Positions 39,701 through 49,660 of a stretch of 64,000 nt of DNA are shown here, one piece after another (the first letter of the stretch is position 1; each line of letters starts with the position of its first letter). The DNA is taken from contig NC_135355.1 of the NCBI RefSeq assembly GCF_051622035.1, forward strand, positions 42,387,486-42,451,485. The letters run 5' to 3'. The translations under genes and the position numbers were made by a program. This DNA is from Arctopsyche grandis. Taxonomy: Eukaryota; Arthropoda; Insecta; Trichoptera; Hydropsychidae. Under the pieces are notes generated by a model. That model was given only the letters and a program-made list of their open reading frames with translations. It searched no databases and had not been told where the DNA came from.

Positions 39701-42700
39701 GAAGCCCTAATAGGCATTAACTAAGGGGGGCGAAGCCCTAGGCGGCATTTAATCATGAGGGTGTGGAGGGGCGAAGCCCCAAAAGGCATTAATTATGGGG
39801 GGCGAAGCCCTAAACGGCATTTAATTATGGGGGCGCGGAGGGGCGAAGCCCTAAAAGGCAACTGATAATGGGGGCGAAGCCCTAGACGGCAATTAACCAT
39901 GGGGACGTGGAGGGGCGAAGCCCTTATCGGCAACTGATCATGGGGGCGAAGCCCTAGACGGCATTTAATCATGAGGGTGCGGAGGGGCGAAGCCCCAAAA
40001 GGCATTAGTTAAGGGCGGCGAAGCCCTAAACGGCAGTTAACCATGGGGACGTGGAGGGGCGAAGCCCTTATCGGCAATTGATCATGGGGGCGAAGCCCTA
40101 GACGGCAATCAACCATGGGGACGTGGAGGGGCGAAGCCCTAAAAGGCAACTGATCATGGGGGCGAAGCCCTAGACGGCATTTAACCATGGGGACGTGGAG
40201 GGGCGAAGCCCTTATCGGCAACTGATCATGGGGGCGAAGCCCTAGACGGCATTTAATCATGAGGGTGCGGAGGGGCGAAGCCCCAAAAGGCATTAGTTAA
40301 GGGGGGCGAAGCCCTAAACGGCAGTTAATCATGGGGGCGCGGAGGGGCGAAGCCCTAAAAGGCATTAGCTAAGGGGGGCGAAGCCCTAAACGGCAATTAA
40401 TCTTGGGGGCCCGGGGGGCGAAGCCCTAAAAGGCATTAACTAGGGGGGGCGAAGCCCTAGACGGCATTTAATCATGGGGGTGCGGAGGGGCGAAGCCCTA
40501 AAAGGCATTAACTAAGGGGGGCGAAGCCCTAAACGGCAATTAATCTTGGGGGCGCGGGGGGCGAAGCCCTAAAAGGCATTAACTAAGGGGGGCGAAGCCC
40601 TAGACGGCTTTGAATCATGGGGGCGCGGAGGGGCGAAGCCCTAAAAGGCATTAGCTAAGGGGGGCGAAGCCCTATACGGCATTTAATAATGGGGGCGCGG
40701 AGGGGCGAAGCCCTAAACGGCAACTGATCATGGGGGCGAAGCCCTTGACGGCATTTAATCATGGGGGCGCGGAGGGGCGAAGCCCTAATAGGCATTAACT
40801 AAGGAGGGCGAAGCCCTAGACGGCAATTAATCATGGGGGCGCGGAGGGGCGAAGCCCTAAAAGGCAACTGATCATGGGGGCGAAGCCTTAGACGGCATTT
40901 AATTATGGGGGCGCGGAGGGACGAAGCCCTAAAAGGCATTAGCTAAGGGGGGCGAAGCCCTATACGGCATTTAATAATGGGGGCGCGGAGGGGCGAAGCC
41001 CTAAAAGGCAACTGATCATGGGGGCGAAGCCTTAGACGGCATTTAATCATGGGGGCGCGGAGGGGCGATGCCCTAAAAGGCATTAACTAAGGGGGGCGAA
41101 GCCCTAGACGGCATTTAATCATGGGGGTGCGGAGGGGCGAAGCCCTAAAAGGCATTTACTAAGGGGGGCGAAGCCCTAAAAGGCATTAACTAAGGGGGGC
41201 GAAGCCCTAGACGGCTTTTAATCATGGGGGCGCGGAGGGGCGAAGCCCTAAACGGCAATTGCTCATGGGGCGTGGAGGGGCGAAGCCCTAGAAGGCAAAG
41301 GCTCAGGGGGGCGCCGAGGGCGAAGCCCTAGAAGGCAAAAAAATAATTTTGATTTTTTTTTTTTGATTTTTTAAAAAAAAATTTTGATTTTTTTTTTTGA
41401 TTTTTTTTTTAATTTTTTTTTTAAATTTTTAAATTTTTTTAAAATTTTTTTTTTTTTTTTAATTAAATTAGCTTAGTCATGTTTAAGCGGTTTATATTAT
41501 AAACACTGAGCGAAGCCGGGTAATACAGCTAGTATACTATGATAATAAGAACAACATCGTGTATCCATCATGAGGCCACTTTAAAAAGAGCGATAGAAGT
41601 GGCAAAAGAGTTACTTAACATTTTCTTCAATTTTGTGGCCCTACATATTTACAGTCAGTTAATGGTAGAAAATTCACCGCAGAGAATTGTGATCTATATG
41701 GCCTAATTTGATGCTGGTCAATGGAAGAAGATATTTAGAAGTCAAGGCTCTATGGAACGGATCAAATTCTATCTGTGAAATTTTTAATGTTAATTTATAT
41801 CATGTAAAAATTATCTACTATGTATGAACACACTGTCGGTTCCATTTTTGTGTATGCATATAAATAATGGGATAATTCGAATTATAATTTAAATTACATG
41901 TCTACAACGCCACGGTGTTTTACAGAAACTTGCAATTGTATATTTAAATTACACAAAGTGACTTATTTTGATTTTGAAATTTTTTTTATTCCTTATATAT
42001 TATATTCAGAATACATTTTGGGTTTATTATAATAGTGTTGCGTAGGGGTGGGTGTAGGATCCAAGTAAAAGGCCAACAGTCGTTTCACAGCATTTATTGA
42101 TGATTAAGGAGATACACGCAGTGTCACTGCTAAGTCCAGAATGAATTATATCGCCTACGTACCGCCTTATAAAGGGTAGATCTCTCAGGACGCCTAATCT
42201 GTTTACCTGTTGTATAGTCACGTATTCGGATATGTATTTCCAAGACATTGGGTCTTCCCGTACCGATTCTGAGAAATAACTAATAACGGTCATTGTTTAG
42301 CCTAAATGCACTAGAGTCCAGATATAATCTTTGGAAGTAAGTGCATGCATTTAGTTAACCGATAACAGATATCCGTTGGTCTAAGTACAATTCGCTCAAT
42401 CCACGGCGTACGTAACAATAGTAATTGATCTATTGACAATTTTCTATTTTACAATTTTTTTACTATTTATATAGTATTTTTACTATTTATTTATTTATTT
42501 ATTTATTTGGAAAATTTACAGTTTATTAAGTTACATAGATTGATAGTAAAAAAAATATAATTATGTTAAGTAAACCATTAATAATTTTCACATATAGGTA
42601 AAAAAAAAGAAAAGCTCAAACATTTAAAATAAGAAACAAAAATGATAATAGAGTAAGATAGTTAAAGAAAACAAAAAAAGAAAAAAAAATAGAAATAACA

Positions 42701-44978
42701 GTATAATAAAAATATCAAAATAATAAGAATAATAATATGATAAAAATTATGAAATAATAAAAAAAATATAATATATAACAAAAAACAAAAAGACAAAATA
42801 AATACATCAAAATAAAAATTCATAATCACAATCGTAAATTTTCATTAAAATTAATCATCGAAAAACAAATTTGCAATAATTACTCTAGCTTGTATAGCAT
42901 TAATATTAAATAAGTCAAACATAGAAATTGTTAAGATTAGTGTGTTGACGGTGGAGCTTGCACGCCAGATGAATGAGCTTCTTCCATAATTAGAAAAAGT
43001 ATTAGGTATGTAAAGGAGCTCATTACATCTAGTCATTCTATTTGGTACACGCAATGATAGTCTGCTCAATAATTGAGGACAGTCGATCGAGCCGTTAAGG
43101 ATGTTCAAAATTGTTGAGATGTCAGCTATCTCCCTTCTTTTGACAAGAGGAAGTATATGCTGACACCTACAAGCATCTTCATAGGAAGTATAGGTTAATC
43201 CAAAACGGCTACTGACGTACCTCAAGAATCTCTTCTGAATGCGCTCCAATCTGTCTCTTGCACCAGAGTACTCTGGGTTCCAAACTTGGGATGCAAACTC
43301 AACAATACTTCTTACGTATGCACAATATAGTATTTTGTATGATTTTATAGAAGTAAAGCATTTGGAGGACCGGATGACGAACCCGAGGGCCTTCGACGCT
43401 CGAGCTACAACATTGTCAATATGTTTACTAAAGGATAGATCAGAGTTTAAAAAGACTCCCAAATCCCTAATTTCCGATACCCTTGTGAGTCTATGTCCGT
43501 TGATTGAATGAGGAAAGTCAACTGGACATAGTTTTCTGGTGAAGGTTATGCAGGAGCATTTTGCTACATTAATTTCCAACTTATTTATGCTGCAATAAGC
43601 CTCTAGCCTGAACAAATCATCTTGTAGGGCCAAAGTATCATTTCGGTTGTCTTTATAGTAGAATCTTAAATTAATGTTAATGTACAGCATAATAGGGAAA
43701 AATTGTCAAAGACCTATTAAAAGTTACTTATTGATCGGGTTTATTGTACATATTGATTGATTACTAATTTATCCAGTTAATATCATTTCCTTATTGACAT
43801 TGACTTATTTTAATGTTAGTACACAACATATAAGAATAAAAAAGCCCAAAGAACTGTTAATAGTGACTTATTGGTTAAATGTATGGTACATTTTTAGCCC
43901 ATTCTCTTCAAAAAGTGTTTGTCTGTAATAGTTCCTTGTCCACACAATGTTTGTATTTTAGGTTAAACCAATGAGTGAGAGGTGACTACGAGATTGTTAA
44001 AATACAAAATGTTCTGTAGCCCAGGCCACGCCGGGCTGTTTTGGTCCTCCGAACAAATGCACCTCCAGACTCCGGAGGAATGTATGCAGTTAGTTAGTGC
44101 GTGTCACACTCGGTGGTTTCTTAGTCGCTCACATTTTCTTACATTTGGTCTGGTCAGTGTAGCTTGGAGCTATGTCCTGGGACGCGTGTAAAGAAATTAA
44201 ATATTTATAATATACATATGTAATAATGATTCTTCACAAGTTATAAAATTCCGACTGTTAAAATATTGATCAAAATGTATAAAAATAGCATTAATTTATG
44301 TATAGGTCATATGAGATGATCGAAACATACATATGTATGCAGTCATATTATACATAATAATATGTAAATGAAACTAAATTGAACATCCTTATTCAACTGT
44401 CACTTTCACAGTTGGTTATAATATAACACGCTGTCCAGTTCACGCATTCGGCAAAGAATTTGCCGAATCTGTGAATTGGGCGACGTGCTTGCATTTTTCA
44501 CGCATTCGGCAATTCTCTTGCCGAATGCGTGTAATAGACAATTTCACAGATTCGGTGTAACATATACTCAGATAAAGTTAAAGGTAGCCACGGGCCATAA
44601 TTATGACCTAAGGTAGCGTTGTTACAAGTTAGTCGTCACCTTTAGAATCATTTTCATTTCGTGAGCAACGTTTAATTCGGCAGTACATACCTAGTATGTA
44701 TGTATATTTATGTATTTACTAATTTTTCGAAATTATTTTCAGTACTCTTGAAGATACTTCATTTGGCGCAACCGAATTCTATGGATATTTAGGAAATACA
44801 TCAGAAGAAGAAGCTGCAGCTTCTCGACACTACCTACGTCGTCGGGCTCATTCAAGAGTTTCACGGAGGTAACATTTTTGGCGCTATACTATAACTCGTA
44901 TTGTATTGCATCATTTCAAAAACATTTATAATATGTACATGTGTGTTTTAAACTTTTCTTTTTTTTAGAAGAAGGTGA
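30798..44978 (+). CDS. RNF8: E3 ubiquitin ligase RNF8 (FHA-RING)
   Basis: In known RNF8, the FHA domain binds phosphothreonine on MDC1-type adaptors at DNA breaks and the RING domain ubiquitinates chromatin with Ubc13. Exons: first from ATG 30798 (3' junction uncertain), 31363-31959, 35925-36176, 36447-36629, 36724-36801, 37295-37545, 37627-37751, 38010-38040, 44743-44868, 44969-44978. All internal junctions are GT-AG and phases match, giving about 590 residues. The FHA core (VMLGRA, GISRQH, LNNKRV) opens exon 2, and the N-terminal FHA strand must come from exon 1 ([10 protein letters not shown]). A long coiled coil spans exons 2-5. The C3HC4 RING (CSICSEFF...CGHSFCHYC...CPICR) is in exon 6. 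The C-terminus is Arg-rich. The 31-bp microexon at 38010 and the 6.7-kb last large intron are unusual. The exon 1 donor (CAC|GTTCGT would keep phase) is weak. Confidence 0.88.
32224..32250. repeat. (TC)n microsatellite in RNF8 intron 2
   Basis: Pure CT dinucleotides. A second, shorter TC tract lies at 32366-32384. Both flank the 3' end of the RTE-like relic. Confidence 0.9.
32430..33850 (-). pseudogene. decayed RTE-like LINE (endonuclease and RT)
   Basis: On the minus strand, fragments in shifted frames occur in LINE order. First comes [12 protein letters not shown] (endonuclease, near 33830). Then a block around 33060-33220 reads [18 protein letters not shown], with the catalytic FADD motif near 33060. 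Last comes [16 protein letters not shown] (C-terminal, near 32620). These are hallmarks of RTE-type elements. Frameshifts and stops break every domain. It lies antisense within RNF8 intron 2 and is not functional. Confidence 0.7.
34000..34886 (+). other. RNF8 intron 2, no feature recognised
   Basis: AT-rich intron sequence with CATACATACATGTG-type motifs and no supported exon. Confidence 0.5.
34887..35641. mobile_element. hAT-type element in RNF8 intron 2
   Basis: The inverted repeats begin CAGTGCTACTCAAACTAT on both ends (18 identical bases). Flanking 8-mers are GTCTATGG (34879-34886) and GTCTATGA (35642-35649), a 7/8 target duplication. The 755-bp interior has no transposase frame. The right end reads GGTCCGTGGGCAAAG in reverse. 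It lies about 280 bp upstream of RNF8 exon 3. Confidence 0.85.
36845..37060. mobile_element. hAT-type MITE in RNF8 intron 5
   Basis: 216 bp between CAGTGCCGGTTTAAGG and its imperfect inverse (CAGTGCTGGCCTTACAC when reversed). A perfect 8-bp duplication, TATACATA, occurs at 36837-36844 and 37061-37068. The interior is G-run rich with repeated GGCGCC/AAGGCG words and CATACAAAA. A second, truncated copy is at 25316-25467. Non-coding. It sits 43 bp after the exon 5 donor. Confidence 0.9.
38360..38481 (+). repeat. double-hairpin repeat, left copy
   Basis: Two perfect or near-perfect palindromes in a row: CACGCATTCGGCAA...TTGCCGAATGTGTG (38391-38423) and CACGGATTCGGCAA...GGCGAATGCGTG (38449-38481). 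The same 122-bp unit lies inverted at 44441-44562. No coding potential. Class unknown (foldback or MITE-like). Confidence 0.8.
38573..39035 (+). other. RNF8 intron 8, possible hAT relic
   Basis: CAGCGGTCACCAACATTTCG at 38576 resembles a hAT-type left end. No right partner was recognised. Otherwise no feature. Confidence 0.3.
39036..41532 (+). mobile_element. Helitron-type element carrying a GC-rich tandem array
   Basis: It starts TCTAATCTATAATTTGGAAA after an A and ends AGCGAAGCCGGGTAATACAGCTAG (last 20 bases carry CTAG) before a T, matching the ends of the 219-bp copy at 3402. Between them lie a (GTC)n tract (39064-39084), about 2.1 kb of GC-rich tandem repeats and a T-rich stretch (41337-41470). 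No Rep/helicase frame is present. So this is a non-autonomous member more than ten times longer than its relatives because of array expansion. It is inserted in RNF8 intron 8 in the sense orientation. Confidence 0.7.
39195..41335. repeat. GC-rich minisatellite array built on GGGCGAAGCCC
   Basis: There are two domains. At about 39195-39640, short units of roughly 15-18 bp (CTTATGGGGCGC plus CGC/AGC) repeat with variants. From about 39640 to 41335, roughly 70-72 bp composite units repeat, each made of two half-units of about 36 bp. The half-units carry GGGGCGAAGCCCTA followed by AAGGCA, ACGGCA or similar. The core is a small hairpin (GGGC, GAA loop, GCCC). The long Pro/Ala/His/Arg ORFs on both strands are translations of the repeat and not genes. 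Confidence 0.9.
41533..42035 (+). other. RNF8 intron 8, no feature recognised
   Basis: AT-rich intron sequence without recognisable content. Confidence 0.5.
42036..42417 (-). mobile_element. solo LTR, Gypsy-type
   Basis: On the minus strand it runs from TGTTACGTACG to CCTACGCAACA, i.e. TG...CA ends. A 4-bp duplication, ATAG, occurs at 42032-42035 and 42418-42421. It has a TATA-like CCTTTATAAGG and a polyadenylation word AATAAA at the expected order inside. No internal coding region follows on either side, so this is a solo LTR left by LTR-LTR recombination. The superfamily is inferred from duplication length and layout. The 88-codon ORF on this strand is LTR sequence. Confidence 0.75.
42484..43690 (-). 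mobile_element. 5'-truncated LINE fragment, minus strand
   Basis: The open frame 42851-43690 encodes an RT C-terminal half: [57 protein letters not shown]. It begins immediately after the position where YADD would be. An A-rich 3' untranslated region follows and ends in a (TAAA)n tail, seen as (TTTA)n at 42484-42508 on the plus strand. Similar in architecture to the fragments at 5848 and 24390, but a distinct sequence. Confidence 0.8.
43691..44440 (+). other. RNF8 intron 8, no feature recognised
   Basis: No supported feature. A 69-codon ORF at 43982-44191 has no recognisable domain. Confidence 0.5.
44441..44562 (-). repeat. double-hairpin repeat, right (inverted) copy
   Basis: Reverse complement of 38360-38481 with only a few differences. 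It contains CACGCATTCGGCAA...TTGCCGAATCTGTG and CACGCATTCGGCAA...TTGCCGAATGCGTG palindromes. It ends 180 bp before RNF8 exon 9. Confidence 0.8.
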
Positions 44979-45017
44979 TATGGCTGAATATATTTTTTTT
45001 GTAAATACATTGTAAAA

Positions 45018-45023
45018 AATAAA
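45018..45023 (+). terminator. RNF8 polyadenylation signal
   Basis: AATAAA lies 40 bp after the RNF8 stop codon (44976-44978), the expected placement for a short 3' untranslated region. Confidence 0.7.
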
Positions 45024-45440
45024 TCATTGTCCTTAAAGTATACATTTTATTTTCGTTTTTTGTACCTATACATACACTTTTAATATGTTCACGAATTAAA
45101 TCAGATGATAATTTATAAAATTGCGAGACACAACGAGACATTTAATAATTGAGTGGTCTCACAGTTATTCTTGCATTGAAGCCAGCCAAAAACCATTGTC
45201 TTCTGAATTTTATATCAGCCCTATAATTGAAATATGGCTGTGGATGATGAGGAATGAAGCGTTGTCTTAATATAACCAATTTTAGTGTCTCGAGTCTTAT
45301 TACTTGCGAAATCGTGAATTGAATTTTTTTTACCATGAGAGTGCAGAAGAGAAATCGCTTCTTGTCATTGGTCCATTTTAAAATGACGAAACCTGTCACT
45401 ATTCGTAATATTTGTGAAAGAAAACTAACTGTAAAAAAAG
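45024..45440. other. intergenic DNA after RNF8
   Basis: A 106-codon minus-strand ORF (45142-45462) overlaps here. It has no recognisable domain and runs into the neighbouring hAT end, so I do not call it a gene. Confidence 0.4.
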
Positions 45441-45972
45441 CAGGGCTGTGGAGTCGCTTCAAGATTTACCGACTTTATCTTATGATTCGACACCCGATAT
45501 CAACTCGCAACTTGAACGATTTTAGTAAGATCGACTTTAGTTACCAACATATGTACATACCTATAAAATTGTTAGTAGTAAAAATAATTCAATTAAAAGA
45601 AATCACTAAATATTGAATTAAATTATCCGATTTATTGAATTATTGGTAATGAAATAGATACAAATAAAAAGAAAGTACATACGGTCATAGTGTATTTATT
45701 ATACATATGTAAGAATTTCATAAAATTTAATTAAAACAAAAGAGCGAGTAAAAATGAGACGGAAGACACAATCGGTTTTGGCCAGAAAATATCAAAATAT
45801 GTGCAATTCAACGATTTTATCTACATGCATAATGTAATTTAAATTCATGATTTTTATATGATAAAGATATTAAATTTCGATTTATTAGTGGATTATGTCA
45901 ATAAAATTGGAGACTAGTTGACACATACCGTAATACTATTAATTAATGAAATGCTTTGAATCCACAGCCCTG
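45441..45972. mobile_element. hAT-type MITE
   Basis: Starts CAGGGCTGTGGAGTC; the right end reversed is CAGGGCTGTGGATTC (14 of 15 bases). The 532-bp interior is AT-rich and non-coding. Flanking 8-mers give no clean duplication. A related single end, GACTCCACAGCCCTG, occurs at 56847-56861. Confidence 0.7.
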
Positions 45973-46782
45973 GTGAAAACCTTCGTTCATAGTTCTCAAT
46001 TTAATGTGTAGTAATATGAATCATCACACATTAATATTTGAAATATTTCAACAAGTAAGGTATTAATCGTCCAGATCAGTTGTACTATTTTTATTTAATG
46101 TTACGAAAAGGGTCCATTCAATAAAAAAAAAAACAGGATTTAAACAAAGATGATAATATTTTAATGCAATCAAGTATTTAACAGCAGGGTTTCGTCGTAA
46201 AATGAAAAAATACCAGTTCACAATTTAATACAATATTTATTAATAAGTTATTTGGTGTAATATGTTTCAATGTCGCAAACATGGGAAATATATAATAATT
46301 TCGCTATACATATTGCCATACAAGTATGAAACGAAACATACTTACAACATACATACAACAGTTAGTATTTGTGTATTTTTTAATGGCAAACATACCATTT
46401 ACAATAAGCTGATACTATATACATACACGCATATATGTATTATATATATCAACATTTGTGATTCTTCTCAACATACCTACATACATACATATGTACATAT
46501 GTACATAATATAATCGGTATGGTTCGGATGACACCGGTTGCCCCGTGTGTGAGATTTATGGAAAATGATAACAAATGCACATATGAATTTAGATTGTTAT
46601 CTATAAGGGGTGGGGGTGGGGGCACTTTAATACGTAGAATCACATAAATAATGAAAATTTAATATCACTATTATCAAGTATTATATGTATATATAAATAT
46701 TCTACTCAATTTACACAAATATCTACTATAAAACTAACAATGGCGAAACACGCATAAAAACATTAAAATAAATTATTATTAA
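45973..46782. other. convergent spacer between RNF8 and CLPTM1
   Basis: Includes the CLPTM1 3' untranslated region on the minus strand; the closest TTTATT (reverse of AATAAA) is near 46233. ACATACATATG repeats are dense at 46420-46515. No gene. Confidence 0.5.
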
Positions 46783-49566
46783 TTATTCATTTTTCTTTAA
46801 TGACTTTTGGTGATCGGCATCTTCTATAGATAGCTGCTCTCCATTTGGCTTTGTTTGGTTTTCCATTTCGCCCGTAAAACCAAATTCGTTAACCCTCGTA
46901 ACGTCTACTTTGTAGATCCATCTTTGATACAAGAAAATGAAGAATACAATATCTGCGGAAGAAATACAAAAATTATTATCAATGATTATATGCCAAGAGC
47001 CAGAATTATGGCGATTTCAGCGACAGATACATACCATCTCGGAAACAACCCAATCTGTACATGGTGGGCATTTTAATGACGAATGCAAATATATCATCGA
47101 TGAACGTGTTGAGGAACTTGTAGGACATCATACGCCACGGCAAATGAGCCACCGATTTCATCTTGTAGTTGATGAACAGCTGTGGGGTCATCATAATGAA
47201 GCCGAAAGTTAGCAAATAACCGTACAGCATGTTGAGCACGAACGAGTACCACCCCTTGTGTTCGTGATACAGCAACGAGTATATTCCGTAGCCGACGAGC
47301 AGCGGAAAACAAGCCCACGGGAGATATCTGAATGCCATTTTGTCGTACTCCCTGGTGCTGGATTCCACGTACGATCCCTTATCGGTGAAACTTATCCTAG
47401 GAATGATGCCCAGTATCGGGTCTTCTCTATCGATCTTCAGATCGACGACTTTATTGATTTTCCAAATTTCTATAAGCAAGCCTATGAAACAAGATATTAA
47501 CACCATGGTGTTGGCTTCGTTGTCCAGAATGTACAACAGCACGATGACCGACTGTAATACGTTGAAAAATACGGACCGTACCGAAAGGCCTTCCAACGAT
47601 TTTCGATTATTCCAGAACTGAATGTCGTTTTTAAACGCTAATAACTCGAACACCGAGTGCAAGAGGGAGACGGCTACCGTCAATCCCACTAAATAAGGCG
47701 ACGTGTCTAGTAACAGTTCTTTGACTATGTCTTGGTCCTCGTCTTGTTCGCTGGAACTCAACGACGCGAACATTCCCAGTTTATCTCGCATGGACTGTGC
47801 GGCGTACATTTGCCACTTGAACAAGCTCAAAGGTTGAATGGTCAGCCGCAGCTCTAATTCCACGACCGAGTCGTTGATGGGCGTGTAATCTCTCAACATG
47901 TTCCAATAGTCGTTGTAGAAAACCGGAGGCTTGTACTTTTTACCGTCGGCTAAGAAATAAATAAACTCGTCGAGCGGCGGCGGAACGCTTCCCTGAACCC
48001 AGTTTGTTTGATCGGTGACTATATTGATGGTCAGATTGGGATGCCAATGCGACACTATTTCCTCCTTCATCGTTTCCGCTTTGAGGATCTCCTCTGGCGA
48101 CTTTTCCGTCTCTCCCGTCAACAGATTGTGCGTCTTGAGATATTTTAACTTTTTGAACTTATTCAAGGCCTTCTTAGAGTAACTATAATACTGTCCGGAA
48201 TATAGTTCTTTTCCGGTCGTCGGATCTGGAAATTTCCCGCTTTTAGTTAAATAAGTGTGCAGATAGATGGAACCGTTCCGTCTGAAAGCTTCCGACGTCT
48301 TGAACGAGGTGACGAACTCGTAAGTTCCGTCGCCGTTGTCCCCGGCGGTCCAATCCCCGTATACTAAATCGGTCTTGTGCCACAACAGAGCGTCGTCGTC
48401 GGCAAAATTGGAGAAATGTTCGTTTTCCGAAAGATAACAGTGGACGTCGAAAACGGTCCCATCGGGGAACATGTTCAACGCGGGGCCCCGAGGCGGGAGG
48501 TTTCCTTTCAGATCTGCGGTGGTCGGGGCGGCCGGACGCCGAAAGAAAGAGGTGATAAAGTAAATGACTAGAGCTCGTATTATCAGCGACTTTGTGATTG
48601 CGAAGAACGATTCGAGTTTGGTCGGCTGCATTTTCTCTCGCTGGGCGTCAACGTCAGCATTGAACTGAAAATTAAAGGAAAAATATACCGTCAATTATTT
48701 TATGGAAATCGGACCGATTTAAAATATAAAACAATACGAATAAAAATTATCGGTTGACCTATTTTTAAATTTTCTAGAAAATTCTTTTTTTGACAAGTCG
48801 CCAAGATTTTTTTTTTGTTTCCATACAAACAATGTACAAAAGTTTGAAATTTCGCCCAAATGGAATTTAAAATGTAATCATATTATTTTATAAGGAATGA
48901 AATTTTCGATTGGTGCGAAAATAATGAGACGAATTTCTAAGACTAGGGCTACAGGCATAGGTATCATTTTAAGAGCGTTTTATTGGAAACGCAAACATTC
49001 TATAATATGGGATTTTTGGAAATGGGAATAATCGAAACGTGAAATAAAGAAAACGTGCGAACGTTATATATGCAATGCACAACGCACAACGCACGTAAGT
49101 ATATACGCGTATGTGATGCGTCGAATGTCGAATGGTTTTTAAATAGGCAGGTAAAAAAGATGACCTAGTTAAATGCGAACGAAGCAATGTTGGTGTGGTG
49201 TGCGTTCGATGTAGGTTCTTGGTTGGTGTGATTGTAACGATATGAGATTCGAGACGAAGGGCGATGATGGTGAAATATCATGTATGTAATGTGGTGTGGT
49301 GTGGAGTGGTGGGTGTGGTGTGTGGTGTGTGGGGTGTGGGGTGTGGGGTGTCTCACATCGTATGGGGCTTCCGCGGCTTCAGCTTGAGGTTGGAGTTCGT
49401 TTCCGTTTCCGCTTCCGCTTCCGTCTCCATCAGCATCTCCTCGGCTCGCTGTGGATGTGGCCTCGTCCTCGTCATTCGCGTTTGCGTTTGCGTTTGCGTT
49501 CGCGCGTGACTCCGTCTCTGTTTCCGGCTCTGCCTCTTGTGCAGACGCAGACGCAGACGAAGACAT
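46783..49566 (-). CDS. CLPTM1: CLPTM1 (cleft lip and palate transmembrane protein 1 homologue)
   Basis: CLPTM1-family proteins are multi-pass ER/Golgi membrane proteins linked to GABA-A receptor retention and, for the paralogue CLPTM1L, lipid scrambling. Three exons: 49357-49566 (ATG at 49566, GAT|GTGAGA donor, phase 0), 47035-48664 (TTTTCAG acceptor, GATG|GTATGT donor) and 46783-46952 (CCGCAG acceptor, stop 46783-46785). They join to 669 residues, the usual family length. Family blocks are clear: LVYGDWT, SHWHPNLTINIV, FEFLAFK-like FELLAFKNDIQFWN, SLEGLSVRSVFFNV, VLLYILDNE, GWYSFVLNMLYG, TFIDDIFAFVIKMPTMYR, DIVFFIFLYQRWIYKVD. An N-terminal hydrophobic segment precedes the large lumenal domain, and several helices fill the C-terminal half. 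The first exon is low complexity (Ser/Ala/Glu/Asn). An upstream in-frame ATG at 49617 would add 17 residues. Confidence 0.95.
48665..49356 (-). other. intron 1 of CLPTM1
   Basis: GT-AG intron of 692 bp. Its first 65 bases (minus sense) are a C/A-rich repeat. No other feature seen. Confidence 0.7.
49289..49352. repeat. GTGTGG-type minisatellite at the CLPTM1 intron 1 donor
   Basis: Tandem GTGTG/GGTGTGGGGT words on the plus strand, i.e. a CCACACCCC-rich tract on the transcribed strand starting a few bases past the GTGAGA donor. Confidence 0.85.
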
Positions 49567-49587
49567 CTCGCAGCGAAGAGTGCACTC

Positions 49588-49660
49588 GCTCGCCACTCGC
49601 CACTCGCCACTCGCCACTCGACACTCAGCACTCGACGATCGACGATCGACAATCGACGGT
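49588..49660. repeat. heptamer and CGATCGA repeats upstream of the CLPTM1 start
   Basis: Four or more direct copies of CCACTCG (49593-49622), followed by GACGATC repeats (49634-49655). They occupy the presumed 5' untranslated leader or promoter of CLPTM1 on the minus strand. Confidence 0.8.

Noticed and set aside
39111..40293. Long Pro/Ala/His- and Arg/Met-rich ORFs on both strands (up to 197 codons)
   Set aside because: They are in-phase translations of the GC-rich tandem array; several frames on both strands are open at once, and there is no domain or start context.
39640..41335. Possible CRISPR-like array
   Set aside because: Units vary and are contiguous, with no unique spacers and no cas genes; this is a eukaryotic minisatellite inside a transposon.
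47258..47621. Plus-strand ORFs opposite CLPTM1
   Set aside because: Antisense shadows of a strongly conserved coding exon.
49165..49356. His/Thr/Pro-rich extension of the CLPTM1 exon 1 frame
   Set aside because: It lies beyond the GAT|GTGAGA donor in intron sequence; the spliced join to the next exon is in phase and matches the family.
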